Assembly (NCBI GenBank): GCA_944548615.1 | Contig: OX155980.1 | Coordinates: 63,299,582-63,363,581 of the forward strand | Origin: Micropterix aruncella | Lineage: Eukaryota; Arthropoda; Insecta; Lepidoptera; Micropterigidae | DNA: 64,000 bases | Direction of reading: 5' to 3' | Part shown: one piece after another, positions 46,910-58,696 of the stretch | Position numbering within the stretch: position 1 is the first letter of the stretch | Layout: each line of letters starts with the position of its first letter | Notes under the pieces: model-generated | Seen by the model: the letters and a program-made list of their open reading frames with translations, nothing else | What the model was told of the DNA's origin: nothing | Databases searched by the model: none | Translations under genes and position numbers: made by a program

Positions 46910-48200
46910 TGAAGGTCAAAAATATAGCACTTTAGAAAAACGATCATTAGAAAGAAACTACTTGATGGATCATAAAAGAAGAATGGTAAAATGATCGCAT
47001 TAAAATTTGAAATATAAAACATTAAAACATCATTTTGTAAAACAATTAGATAATTATGAATAATTTGTGAAAGTTTGAGAACTGAAAAAAACTCACTTAT
47101 TTAGCGATATAGACGTTTTATCTCAAAATACAAAACCCTATCTAGAAATTGTAAACACATTTGTGTACGTTATATTACTTGCTTTACCAAATCTATTAGT
47201 TACCATATATCCGAATAGAAGCTACATACTAGGTATCCGAAGAGAAGCACAGATCCGAGCAATGGCAGCACTCGACGAAGTGCCCCCAGAATACAAACAA
47301 TTATATTAGGGATTCTAGGTGCGAGAAGCACGACTGAATAATCGTACAATACAGAATTTATCCGTCTTTCTCACACATATCGAAAAGGGGGTGGTTTCAC
47401 TGTGATTTTGGTGTAAATTCAGTTCGTTGAGAGCGCGGTTTGTCGCGCCGCGCTCGTACCCGTTTTGGGACGTTACTAAGCATTGACTACAATACATGGT
47501 ACCCGATTCAGGACGTTACTGTCTTGAGGGCAAAGGGATTACACATTACATTGGAGAGCTAAGTTTGAGTAAGACAAACTTTTCTTATTAAAACTGCCGA
47601 AAAATCTATTTGTGACAATATTCCCTAAGAATCTAGGAGGATATGACACAGGTAGGAGAAGAATCATTCAAATTGTGATTATTTTACTGTGAAGGAAAGT
47701 TGGGCGAGAGCTTTTTATTTCTTATAAGTAGTCGACAAATAATAATTATTCGTCTCTGGTGAAAGGAGCCAAAAGCCAAAAACATCGAATCGTAATCCAA
47801 AAATCATGATTTTGATTACATAAGTTGATTAAATTGAAAAACATATACGTTTCAGAGGCTACTTTTGTTGCACTAAGATGCAGTCTTTTACGTTTACGGA
47901 AAATACTGCGTCTTAATAAAAAAAATGCTATGAAAATTATTAAAACTACCACGAGTTTGGCAGAAAATATTACAAATTCGCGATTCTAATTTTATTTAAA
48001 CGCAATCTTCCAAGGTTAAACCTATGCTCTAGAGGTTTTATAATATATTAAGACAGCCAAAAATCGTAATTAATGCGGATTTATTCTATGCCCGGGCCAA
48101 AATGAATTGTATCGGATCGTTTTTTCGTTTATTGCTACGACTGCTGGCAACACCGTTATGAGTATCTTATCGTATCGTCGTGTGCGTATCGTACAGTAGA
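46910..48200. other. Intergenic region upstream of WDR20
   Basis: No exon or repeat was recognised with confidence. GC content rises from about 48170, marking the promoter-proximal part of WDR20. Confidence 0.4.
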
Positions 48201-48220
48201 TGAATGCGGCGCGGTGCACG

Positions 48221-48436
48221 GGCTGTCAGTCAGTTGTGGTTGGTACGGTCCCTAACACTGATCGTCGCTAATAAGTCTGTGGTACGGTCCTCGTCCGGTT
48301 CGAGATGAATAATCTGTCGTTTTTAGCGGGGTATTGTAATCGGGCATGGGCATTGGATGTGTCGCTTTCACGCTCGTGCGGGGTGATGGGGTCGATGGTG
48401 CGATCCGAGCGTGCAGGCGTCAGCGCTAGCGATTGA
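48221..48436 (+). promoter_or_regulatory. Probable WDR20 5' region with an upstream ORF
   Basis: GTCAGTCAGTT at 48225-48235 contains two arthropod initiator-like TCAGT elements; no TATA box is visible. If transcription starts there, an upstream ORF begins at ATG 48305 (MNNLSFLAGYCNRAW...) and stops at TGA 48434-48436, four bases before the WDR20 ATG. The start site is inferred, not observed. Confidence 0.35.
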
Positions 48437-48440
48437 TACG

Positions 48441-48734
48441 ATGGCCGTACAGGCCGACTCCAGCGGGAAAGATGATGTGAAAACGCAGTTCGCGACGCGC
48501 GAAGGCACTTACCGGCTGATGACGCTCTCTGAGTATTCGCGGCCGAACCGAGTGGGCTACACGAATTCGCAGGGCTCTTCGCTGGTGAGGGTGTCTCTGG
48601 TCGCGCTTCCGCCCGCCGCAGCGGCCGCCGACGCGGTCGCCCCGATCTCACCGCTCGCCATCCTGCCGGACGACCGTATCTGCTTCAACTACGGCAAGGA
48701 ACTCTACATCTACGTCTACAAAGGCGTCAAGAAG
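48441..48734 (+). CDS. WDR20: WDR20, exon 1
   Basis: ATG at 48441 opens 98 codons to the donor AAGAAG|GTACAA at 48735. The protein contains KTQFATREGTYRL, SEYSRPNRVGYTNSQGS, LVRVSLVAL and ICFNYGKELYIYVYKGVKK, which match the conserved N-terminus of WDR20 (KTQF.TREG..., EYSRPNRV, NSQGS, LYxYxYKGVxK). An alanine-rich insert (about residues 60-74) is longer than in vertebrates. WDR20 is a WD40 protein that binds and activates the deubiquitinases USP12 and USP46 together with WDR48/UAF1. An in-frame GTG at 48411 is not needed as a start. The exon ends in phase 0. Confidence 0.92.
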
Positions 48735-49119
48735 GTACAACATCATTTGTTCATTCAAAAAGCATTATATTCCTCGGCACCGTAAGTGCTGGTCTAAAAA
48801 CTGTGCTTAGCGCTCCCAGCGCAATTATACTATTTATACACTTTAGGAAACTCTTCTAGATTGAAGATGATGAACGTAACCTCACTATATTCATCACACT
48901 AATCCCGAATCGGTTAAAATCTTTCCTCTATCTATATAAATAATTCATATAGATTAGACAATATAGGCATTTAACGAATCTTCAAACACCTATGTGGCAG
49001 TAGGTTAAGTTAGTTTTTTAAAAAAAAAAGCTTCATAGACACATATTTAGTGGTAGGTCAAGTTTGTTTTAAGTATATATCACAAGCCACCTGCAAATTA
49101 CAAGTTTACTATACTTCGG

Positions 49120-49700
49120 TCAGGCCCGGACTGGCCAGGTCGGTTGGTCGGCGATCGCCGAGTTTTGTTGGGGCCCCTTTGTGGCCCCCAACTCATGGGG
49201 GCCACAAAGGGGCCCTAAGAACGTGGTTTATATATTTCATCACTCAGGTAGGTATTTCTTAACTACAAGAAATTTTATCAGTAAATAGTCCAAATTGAAA
49301 ACCTATTGACCACTACTGTTTTACTAGATTTTTTTCTGGTTACCACTCCTGGTTCAAAATATTTACGAAGTAGAACCATTGACTATTCTACCGCTTGGAA
49401 CTTGGTACAGATGCTGCTTAAATAATTAAGGGATAAAAGAAGGGACTGTTCTGACAAGAAACAATGTTTTCAGTGTTTATCATGCGACTTTTGATAATTT
49501 TGAACTTTTAATAATCTCAATCTGGACAGTTTATCAACCTGTATGTAGCTTACACATTTATACTAACTATACCTTGTGCACAAGACATCTGTGAAAGGTT
49601 GTTTTCCATACTTAAACTAGTTAAAAATCGACTTAGGTCTGCTTTGATCCAAGACCTTCATGCCTAATCTGCTTTTTATGAATGTAGTTCTAAATAATTA
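49120..49700 (+). pseudogene. hAT transposase remnant with terminal-type sequence
   Basis: 49570-49680 encodes LTIPCAQDICERLFSILKL, VKNRLRSALIQDLHA, the hAT C-terminal dimerisation region (LTIPxxSAxxERxFSxLKLIKxxLRS). Upstream, CAGGCCCGGACTGGCCA (49122) looks like a hAT end, followed by a perfect hairpin (arms 49171-49189 and 49197-49215). The GGGGGAGGACCCC tract at 50087 may be the opposite end. It lies in WDR20 intron 1. Confidence 0.65.
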
Positions 49701-50548
49701 ATTTGAACCATTTTTTCTTTTGATTATTAAAACATAATCGTAGTAAATAAACTACTTTAAACTTGACATTTGCTTGGCTTACTCATTAGCGTTTTCCCTA
49801 ATTATATATTTTTTTATTGACGTATTGCAGTGGGGTTTAGATAATGGCTTTAGCAGGGTTTAAATTGCCTAAATCTAAAGATATTTCTCACTCTCATTTT
49901 CAAGTAATAAACGTTTGTAATTGATTACTATTTTATCTAGTATACCAAGTTTAGATATAATAAAACGAATATAAAAATGTATTGTAATCGTAAGTAAACT
50001 ACAACAGAAAAGCTCAATTTTTGATAAAGATCTTGCCTTCAGTTATATACTTTTCAAGTGCCAAAATAGCGGAAAATGTGGAGTTTCCGGGGGAGGACCC
50101 CTGTACCCCTCCCCCCTCAATAAGGAACCTGACTTCAGTCATAAAATTATGCTGCAAGAGTGCTTATACATTTCTTAATTACCGTGGTATCTCTCATAAC
50201 GAGTAATTTACAGTAATTCCTCATAACGAATAATTCGCACCTCTCATACTGAGTATGGGAAATATTGTTTCGCCTAACAAGTGTTTCGCTTAACATGTAA
50301 GAGTCTGGAACGAATTATGCTCGTTATGAGAGGTTTCCACTGTACTCTCTAAATATTCGTAATTTCTCAGAAGTGCACCTAATTGCCTAACAATATAACC
50401 TGGTCGTAAATCATCATTAACGCAGGTAAAAACACATTTTGCTTAAAATGTTTTAGGAATGCAAAATCATCGTTTGTCTTATTTTAGTTTATTTAATTCA
50501 GTTTAGTTTGAGCTTTTAAACGATACACTACGACGATGCTACTACCCG

Positions 50549-50940
50549 TAACATACGCTCGGATTTGGTATGGCCGGACCGCGGATATGGTCCGCTCCGA
50601 ACCATATCTGTCAATCTGTAGAGTAGTCCGGCGACCATAATTATTATTATTTGTGTCCGCGGCGGTCCGGAGCGGATATGGTCCGGTCCGTACCAAATCT
50701 ATGCGTGTGGACGACCGGCACATCGGATATGGTCCGCTCCGTACAAAATCAGTGCTTGGGACCGTCGGGGCTGGCCGCCCATTGGCTAGTCGCGTTCCAA
50801 ACGCCTAAAAGTCACTCCGAAAAGTCGCATTCGAAAAGCCGGGCGTGCGCTCATTTTTTATACTGTCCGGTCCGGTCGTCTGTTGCAAGAACGGATTTGG
50901 TCCGCGGATTCGGTCCGCCGTACCAAATCCGAGCGTCTGA
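50549..50940. mobile_element. GC-rich MITE with internal inverted repeats
   Basis: Ends ACGCTCGGATTTGGTA (left) and TACCAAATCCGAGCGT (right) are perfect inverted repeats. Several internal copies of GGATATGGTCCGCTCCG and its complement make the whole unit able to fold back. No coding sequence and no clear target duplication. Confidence 0.7.
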
Positions 50941-50959
50941 CGGCTATACAATGATACAA

Positions 50960-51540
50960 TGATCGGTGACATTTGAAGTACGGCTTTGACCGGAGCAGAA
51001 GTTGCCCAAATGGTGGCTGTACTTGGATTAGTGCAAATTCAAGGCTTAGTGGCAAAAACTCTGGCTGTGGGCCGTTCTACTATCCAGAGAGTATACTGTC
51101 GCTATCTACGAACTGGTGGCTTCGTATGAAGATGAGACAGATGGTTGGCGACAAGCGACTTAGCAGAGAGACAACCGTTATATTAGGACGACGGTACTCC
51201 GCAATTGCTACTTCTGCGGAGATGTTGTTAGACAACTTTTTAAAAAGATTCGAGGAGTGAATGTCAGTGAGTGGACTAGTAGACGGGGACTCAGAGAAGT
51301 TTCCCTGATGACTCATACGACAGAAACTGGGCCTTAGCTCACCAAGGCTCATCGGGTTGCCTGATTGCGGTGAGATTCTTGTAATTTGTCACATCGGAGA
51401 GAGTGCATAATGGAGGAAGCTCCTTTATATTCTGGGCGTGTTTTTCTTTCCACTGAAAATCGGTAATCGATACATTAGAAAGGTTCTTGAAGAAAAATTT
51501 TCTTTATTGGAGAAAATTCCTGCCCTTGCAAGATAATGCT
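50960..51540 (+). pseudogene. Tc1-like transposase N-terminal remnant
   Basis: The frame at 50985-51110 reads EVAQMVAVLGLVQIQGLVAK, LAVGRSTIQRVYCRYLRTGG, a helix-turn-helix DNA-binding domain of Tc1-like transposases. Downstream, in shifted frames, DSYDRNWALAHQGSSG and VHNGGSSFIFWACFS correspond to the catalytic domain. Many stops; dead. It has the same orientation as WDR20 but is unrelated. Confidence 0.65.
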
Positions 51541-51724
51541 TACCCTTCTGTCACTGCTTGTCACTCGGTAACTTTGGGAGGTCAGTGTGCAAGATTGCAT
51601 ATATTCCTAATCGCCTTCTCTTGAATGATAAGTTTTGACAATACAGCGTCTAAGACTCGAGAAAGTTTTGATCTGCAGGTAACCAGTAATTTGGTATGTA
51701 CCTGATTAACTCAAGGAACACCAC

Positions 51725-54425
51725 CTAAATTATTTACAGTATGAAAAGTAGGGGATAATTGTCACATATTTTTGTTTTTTATTTTTATTTTTTACTGATA
51801 ATCGTTGATTCTTAAGGTCATCTTTGATGTTCTTTAGCCAGATTTTCTTTGGTGCCGAACGCTGAATTCTCCATTCTGTCTGACGGTCTCGCCAAAGAAG
51901 TTTTTGTGGCAAGTGATTATCGTTCATTTGGCAAATGTGGCCGAACCATCATAGTCGACGTTTTTGTATTTCTTCTTCGATCATTGTTAGTCAATCGCAT
52001 CTTTCTCTAATGGTCTCGTTTCTAATTCGGTCACGGAGTAAGACACCGAAAATCTGCCTCGAGCATCGCATTTGGAAGATTTTGAATTTGTTGACGTCCG
52101 ATTGTAGTAACGTCCACATTTCCGATCCATAAAGTAGAATGGGAAGGACCAACGTTCGGTATAGTCGTATTTTGGTTTTGATGGAATATTTGTTCGCTTC
52201 CATATGCACCACTTGAGTGAGGCGAATGTTGCTGTTGCCTGACCTTTCTGGCTATGGACATCGGGCATCGATGCCACTTCCTTTTCCGTACCCGGCGATC
52301 CTAAATACTTGAATTGTGGGACCTGTTCGATTTGGGTTCCATCGAGGTAAACGCTGGTCTTCGATCCGTCCGTAGTGAGCTTTTTGGTCTTATCCGCATT
52401 GATTTTTAATCCATACGATTGAGCAATGCCGGATATGTCATAAAAAGTCCGTTGCTTCGGCATCAGTGTCGGAGAAAACGGCACTATCGTCGGCGAACAT
52501 CAAATCGGTTTTGAAGTTTGATTGGTCATATCTAACTCAGCGTCGACCGTCTAATGCTCTCCGCATAATCGGGTCGATCACCTCATTAAAAAGTAGTGGC
52601 GATGCGATATCTCCTTGTCAAACACCAATTTGAATCGGGAATTCCTCAGACAAATCGTTACGGATTCGAACGCTGCTGGTTGAGCTATCGTACGATGTTT
52701 GGAGAAGTTTAATGATTTTTGGTGGCACGTGTTTGGTCTCCAAGGCACTCCATAAGCTGTTTCCATCGATGCAATCGAAGGCGGATTTGAAGTCTACGAA
52801 GACGACAATTGTTCGTTTGCCGCTTCGTATTCTTTTTTCCGTTAGCTGACGAAGAGCGAATATCTGATCAATGCATCCTCGATGTGGTCTAAATCCCGCT
52901 TGTTCCTCTCGTCTCGATGTTTTTGTAGCCTTGACTGCATGATTTTCGTAATTACTTTGCCGACGATCGAAAGGAGGCTAATACCGCAATAATTCTTGCA
53001 TTGTCTGATATATCGCCTTTCTTCAAAATTGGCACAACAATCGCTTTCTTCCATGCCGACGGGATACTATGTGATTGTTAAATATGCGTTAGGAGAACGT
53101 GTAGCTGTTGTAATAAAATATCACCTCCGGCTTTGATCATCTCAGCAGTAAGTTCAAGTTCAAGTTCAAGTTCTTTATTGTGGGAATTATTAAATAACAT
53201 ACAATGTTTAATTAACAAACTGCCCAGAGAGCATACAATATTTTGTTTCAGAAGAAACTTCATAAAGAAGAAGCTATATAAGGCGTAACTCGATCTACAC
53301 CCGGCGCTTTATCATTCTTCAACGACTTTATTGCCGTCTTTACCTCGTTTATTGTCGGTACGTTATCGGAAAACGGATTCGCCGACTGATCGATAATCGG
53401 CGGCTGCAGTGCTGGGGACCTTGAGGCGGATGGTGATTGTGCAGCTGATTAAAGAATTCCCTCCACCGCTGCAGGCGCTCGTGGGGGGAGCTCACCAAAG
53501 TTCCATCCGATTTCTTGATGTTGTCGTTCGTCAAAGTTGTTTTCCCGCCTAACCGTCGGATTGTTTGGTATAACGTCCGGTATTTGTGCCTCGATGCTGC
53601 TTCTTCCATTTCGGCCGCAACGTTATTCCGATGCACTTCTCGTTACAATTTAATTCTCTGTCGGACTTCTTTGTTCAATAATCGGTATTTATCGAAATCG
53701 ACGCGTTTCATCTGTTTTCGTCGGTCGACGAGGTCTAAACAGTCGTCCAAAATCCACTGCTGCGTCCGTCGATGGATGGGCGGGCACAGCTCTGTTGCAC
53801 ACTTCACAAGACACTCCGATAACTGCATTTCTTCAAAGTCGATATCGTCCGATATTGCAATCGTTGAGAATTTGTTGGATAGCGCAATTTGAAATTTCTT
53901 GTCCAATGGTTAGGTCCTGTAGACATGCCCAGTTTCTCTCGGCTGGTGGTGGTGCTTTTTTCTTTGCTCGTTGTAGTTGCATTTGTAATTTCGCTCAAAC
54001 GAGATAGTGATCCGATACGCAATCGGTTTGACGCATCATACGTCTTTGAGCGTTGATCGAAATCTCGAATTGATTAAAATGTGGTCCAACATTGCAGAAT
54101 CTTTGCCGGACGGATTTTGCCACGTTAGTTGTTGTTTGCGAGAATGACGAAATATGCTGTTACCTACGATCATGTTGTTCAACAATGCGAACGATAAAAG
54201 GCTTAGTCCATTGTCGTGCATTTCGCCGTGTCCGAATCTTCCAATCGTTTCTTCCCATCCGGTCCGATCTGCACCTGTATGTGCATTAAAGTTGCCTGCT
54301 AGTATAATTAATTCGGTTCGGGGTATTGTATCCACCGTGTGTTGGAGCCGGTCGTAGAATTCATCTTTGTATCCGGGCTCATCTCCGTTGGCGCGTAAAC
54401 GGAAACGATTGTCCCATCGATGGTG
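51725..54425 (-). pseudogene. RTE-like non-LTR retrotransposon, degenerate
   Basis: Read on the minus strand from 54425: endonuclease (VSVYAPTEMS, LIILAGNFNAHTGADRTGWE, LDHILINSRF, CVSDHYLV), linker, reverse transcriptase (NDKAPGVDRVTPY, YCGISLLSIVGKVITKIMQS, VFVDFKSAFDCIDGNSLW, LMFADDSAVF, LKINADKTKK) and C-terminus (KIWLKNIKDDLK). GNFNA replaces the usual GDFNA of the active site. Frameshifts are scattered. The C-terminal half and the endonuclease both resemble the RTE clade often annotated as craniofacial development protein 2-like. It lacks the extreme 5' end. Confidence 0.8.
53150..53275 (-). mobile_element. Short 3' end of another retrotransposon inside the RTE element
   Basis: On the minus strand, codons FLLKQNIVCSLGSLLIKHC, CACAATAAAG, then (CTTGAA)n mark a 5'-truncated insertion with a hexamer tail. 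It splits RTE codons between the linker and TAEMIKAGGD. Confidence 0.6.
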
Positions 54426-54439
54426 GTAACCGCCAAGCG

Positions 54440-54735
54440 CTTGTGTATGTACAACCTAAACGCTTATCCCGATCGAGCTGAAATTTGGTATGTAGGCATC
54501 ATTTGGTCATGGCAAGAGTTGAAAAGATTGTGGTTGAAATCGGTCCACCACGGGAAGGGGTGCACTAGTCATATATCTTTATCGAAATATTGGACTTAGA
54601 GGACTTGAAGCTCGGTAGACAGATGCCTTGTTGGCCTGAAATAACACTGAAATTTTGGTTGGAATATCTGATATACAAGCTGCAAGCTATATAGTTAAAT
54701 TCCAACATCCTTTTTAATCAAATATTAAAGCTGAG
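54440..54735 (-). repeat. Dispersed repeat family B, copy 4 (inverted)
   Basis: Shares AAACGCTTATCCCGATCGAG, GGCATCATTTGGTCATGGCA and GAAATTTTGGTTGGAATATC with the other copies. It abuts the truncated 5' end of the RTE element. Confidence 0.7.
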
Positions 54736-54879
54736 CCGCCCGAGGCTAGCTGAGAAACGAACTGCGCCTCAGCACAGAATGTTTTTTTTTGGTTGCGAAG
54801 GATCTCGGTATAATATGTGATCAGTTTTTTTATTCCTTGTTTTGTGGTCTAAAACACATTCTTCATTCGAATCTAATTT

Positions 54880-55260
54880 TTTTACTATCCAGAGATCATC
54901 TTCTATTAACCTAAGAGGCCTTCTGTTAACTTAGCAACAAGTATTTTTCTGCTGCAAGTTCATATCCCATATCTTCCTCATTAGCATTTTGTTCTCGAAT
55001 TTCTATTAACTGTGTTTGCTTCCAGTGTTTGCTCCTGATTATGATAGTCCAACAGCTCCGTTACTTCTTTTTTATCAACTTCCAAATCCAGTTGTCTAGC
55101 GGGAATGAGATCATCTTGTGTTGCTTGAACAATTTGATCAATTTCTGGAGCTATAACTAACTCGTTGTTGAACAAAAGAGGGCAAATGATTTTCCAAACC
55201 CCATTCGTTGTTTTATGGCACACCAGCTCAGAAAACGTTTGATGGCTTAGTAAGTCAAGG
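54880..55260 (-). pseudogene. Tigger/pogo-like transposase C-terminal remnant
   Basis: Minus strand GVWKIICPLL, IAPEIDQIVQATQD, LDLEVDKKEVTELLDYHNQE and, after a shift, IREQNANEEDMGY. The acidic VTELLDSHNQELT-type segment is typical of the end of Tigger DDE transposases. The catalytic core is absent. Confidence 0.6.
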
Positions 55261-55407
55261 GGGCGGAAGTTGTGGTATTACTCTACTTGATGGATGATTT
55301 AACTGCATCAAGTGCGCACTCGACGTAATGTTGAGCAACAATTTCAAACTATAATAAATATTATATGTACTGCAAAAGGGCTATTTTTTGGCCAAGCCAA
55401 GATTGCA

Positions 55408-55521
55408 TTAACCCTTCGACTGCAGGTAGTTCACAATATAGCCAATATGTGGCTCATACATGTGCCACATATTGGCTATATTGCCAGGGGTAAAACACTG
55501 AAGAATCTGAGGAAGAGTTAA
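55408..55521. mobile_element. Very short piggyBac-like MITE
   Basis: TTAA at both ends (55408-55411, 55518-55521), with TTAACCCTTCGACTGC on the left and, reversed, TTAACTCTTCCTCAG on the right. It contains a perfect palindrome, AATATAGCCAATATGTGGC and its complement, around 55433-55480. TTAA target and a CCCTT-type end fit piggyBac, but 114 bp is tiny. Confidence 0.45.
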
Positions 55522-55535
55522 GGAAAATAATTGTG

Positions 55536-55870
55536 AATGTGACCACGAAAGATCCGATAATTAGACCAGAAAGATTTTCTAATTTTAATCATCTAATAAG
55601 AAACAAGGCAGGAGCATTCTGCTTTTTTTAAAAAAAAATCTTTTTTCATTAATAACATGCCATCATATTTTACTAAAGAAAACTGAAATTTATTGTCTGA
55701 AAGAAGCACAACATTTTCTGAAGAAATATTTGCTTATAAACAAGGACGCCTCATTAATAAGGACATAGTGTATGTCTGTGGAATCTATATTTAGATGAAG
55801 GAGCATTAAGCCTTAAAGGAAGAATTGACAACACAAGATGTGGATTTAGCAACAAGAAGATTATGACTTC
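55536..55870 (+). pseudogene. BEL/Pao-like LTR retrotransposon fragment
   Basis: Plus strand IIRPERFSNFNHLIRNKAG and, further on, LDEGALSLKGRIDNTRCGFS resemble the region before the integrase in BEL/Pao Pol (RFSSxxxLIRVTAW; FLDxxGLLRVGGRL). It is broken by frameshifts and no LTR was found. Confidence 0.45.
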
Positions 55871-55879
55871 ATGAACCTA

Positions 55880-56900
55880 ACCAAATCAGTCAATAATGGG
55901 ACAATTGCCATTAGCCAATCTAGACCATAATTTGAGACTATAAATTGACATTTTTGGTCCGATAGGGTGGCTATAGGACATAGAAAAGGAAAGTGATATG
56001 GTGTTCTTTTTAACTGATTTACAAAAAGTGCTGCATGCTTGTCAACTGATTTAATGATCCTCAAGAGCTTCATTCGTGGTTAGAAGAGGAGTTCCAAAGC
56101 AATTTTAATTAAATAATGGATCCCACTTTCTACATATTTTTTTCATACTGGGTTAGACAGTCCATACCTCCTGAGTAGGGTGAGCATACGAGCGCCTTCC
56201 CGCCTCTCGCGCGCTCACCTAACTTTTTACTTACCACGGTTCAACACTAACTATGGTTTCAGTTTGTTATTGCCGCACGTTATGCATGCATACAATGTAG
56301 GATTTAACGATATTGACATATTTAACCACCAAAATACTCTATCCTTTGTTAAGGAGGTATGTGAAAAGCTGATTATCAGATCGGATTGAATCAGCATCCT
56401 GCATTTCCATATGCACATACAAGCACTCACAAGCACATACACACTACAGATACACACAGACACATACACGCACACACACATACAAACACACACACTAACA
56501 CCCAAACACTCGCGCGTAGCGATTTTAGGTGTTAGTTTTAAATTCTTTTTGGTTTTCTTTGTATTGTATTGTTTAGCATATTTTGTAATCCTTTATCGCA
56601 AATAATTTAAAACATCATTGGATTTACTATCGTTATATGTTATGCTTATATGTTAATTTTTATGCTGTATGTTTTTAATTTTAAAAAAACTTTAGGGCAG
56701 CTCACAAAGTTTGTGTGCAGGGAGGGGTCGGTTAACGGTCTTAAAATTCTCTCCAAGCGACCAAACAATCTGTTATAACTCCGTAACGGAAAGGGTTACA
56801 CAAGTGATTCTTGTGTCGTCTTGAGGTATTCTAAAGTGTGAGCTGAGCAGAAAAATATTTAAGCTGTTAAGTGAAAACTTGTGGTCACTGATTTTGGGCA
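55880..56900. other. WDR20 intron 1, nothing assigned
   Basis: Apart from a CA-rich microsatellite at 56405-56510, no feature was recognised. Confidence 0.4.
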
Positions 56901-56902
56901 TA

Positions 56903-58201
56903 CCACCTTGATCAAAAAGTATCAGGAATCACCACCGTGTGGCGCTTCTAGTGTCCCGATTTCAATTCTCTTTTTTTGTTAAGTTGGCACGTCTGTTTGT
57001 GACATCTGGTAACATTTTCAGCTCGATAGCTAGACATTCGTAAAAGTTATGGCGTATATAGTGCATCTGCCTTTTGGTGTGTCAGCGATTTTTTACGATT
57101 TTAAAAATGGAATTACTTTGAAGCAACGAGTTTGCATTAAATTTTGTAGGAAAATCGGATTCAATGGTGCGAAGACTGTAGAAATGTAGAAAAAGTGTTT
57201 CGGCGGCAATACTCTATCGAAAACAAATGTTTATGTATGGCTTGAACGCGTCAGAACTGGTCTAACGTCCGTCGAAAATGACGATCGAAAACTGAGGAAA
57301 ATGTCGAAAAATTGAAAGAAATGTTGAATGAAAACCGCAAATTGTCCATCAGAGAGATGGCAGAGGAGTTGAACAATATGGATCTGCACAAGACATTGTG
57401 GCTAATGATTTGGGCCTCAGACGCTGCAAAGCTGGTGCCGAAAGACCTGAATTTCATGCAAAAAAGGGAGCGCGTTGACGTCGCAAATGACATGATTTCA
57501 AAGGCTGAATCTGACCCAACATTCATCAAACGGATCACTACTGGAGACAAGACATGGATTTATGAGTATGACACGCAATCCAGACATCAAGTGAGTGAAT
57601 GGCGTGCACCGAATGAACCGCGACCGAAAAAACCACGTCCTTTTCAGTCGAAAAAGAAGGCGATGCTAACTGTTTTCATGGATTACAGAGGTGTTTTGTT
57701 TCATGAATTCCTTCCAAATGACCAGACCGTTAACAAGGAGTATTATTTGGGCATTATGAGATGTTTGCGTGAAGAAATTCGCAAAAAAAGACCGGATTTG
57801 TGGGCAAAGAACTCGTAGATTTTGCACCACTATAACGCACCGTCGCAGAATGCGATCAATATCCCTGACTTTCTGGCCAAAATCAACACAAATACCATCC
57901 AACAGCCACCGAATTCGCCTGGTTTGGCTCCCTGCGACTTTTTCCTATTCGGTCGACTCAAAAAACCGCTCCGTCGAACGTGTTACAGCACCCGATATGA
58001 GGTCATGGAAAAATCGCTGACCCCTCTGATGGCCATACCGAAAATCGAGAGCCAGACATGTATCAAGGATTGGATCTAGCGCTGGCATAAGTGCGTTGCA
58101 GTCGATGGGGAGTACTTTAAAGGGGACAATATCAATTTTGATGAATAAACTTGTATTTTCGATTTCTTAAATAAATTCCTGAAACTTTTTGATCAAGGTA
58201 G
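56903..58201 (+). mobile_element. Mariner element, full length with terminal inverted repeats
   Basis: 1,299 bp between TA dinucleotides (56901-56902 and 58202-58203). The terminal inverted repeats include ACCTTGATCAAAAAGT and TCAGGAA with two mismatches over about 27 bp. The transposase (about 57048-58079) is frameshifted and has early stops but shows TGDKTWIYEYD, ILHHYNAPSQNA and SPGLAPCDFFLFGRLK, the three regions of a DD34D catalytic triad. The second aspartate is replaced by tyrosine. This is the longest mariner copy in the window and lies in WDR20 intron 1. Confidence 0.9.
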
Positions 58202-58204
58202 TAT

Positions 58205-58690
58205 ACTGAAGTGGAGCACCAGAAAAGGGAGATATTATGGCTAGGTTGCGCAGCCGTTTTGGCGGCGCAACCAGCACAGACGTGTACACAGGTTATTACT
58301 GGCAGCGCCACCACACTGGTCGCGCCACCATTAATTAGTATAGCGGTGTATGGCAAGTCACTCACTCGGCCGCCAGTCGCGCTGCCAGTGCTCTTCTTTC
58401 GCATGCGTACACTGTTGTTTTTAAGACGTTTGTTTAGTTGCAGCGTACGCTACGATCGATAGTTTTGATACAGAAAAGTTTATTATCGAAATTCAAAGCA
58501 GACGACCTAATTGGGATAGTTCTTGTCGGATTTTTTCTAATATAGATTTGAAAATAAATGTCGCGATTCTGGTGTCTATCTGGTGTCTAATCTGATGTCG
58601 TGACTTAGTAGCTCAAAGTCACCACGGTTGCACGACTGGTTGCGCCGCCATGGTGTCCCGGTGGAATACGGCTCTTATAGACCCTAGTAA
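58205..58690. other. GC-rich repeat DNA with inverted segments
   Basis: GGCGGCGCAACCAG near 58259 and CTGGTTGCGCCGCC near 58638 are complementary, with other GTCGCGC/GGCAGCG blocks between. It may be a MITE; ends not resolved. Confidence 0.35.
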
Positions 58691-58696
58691 CCTCGC

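Noticed and set aside
57251..57902. Minus-strand open frames over the mariner
   Set aside because: They are shadows of the plus-strand transposase sequence.
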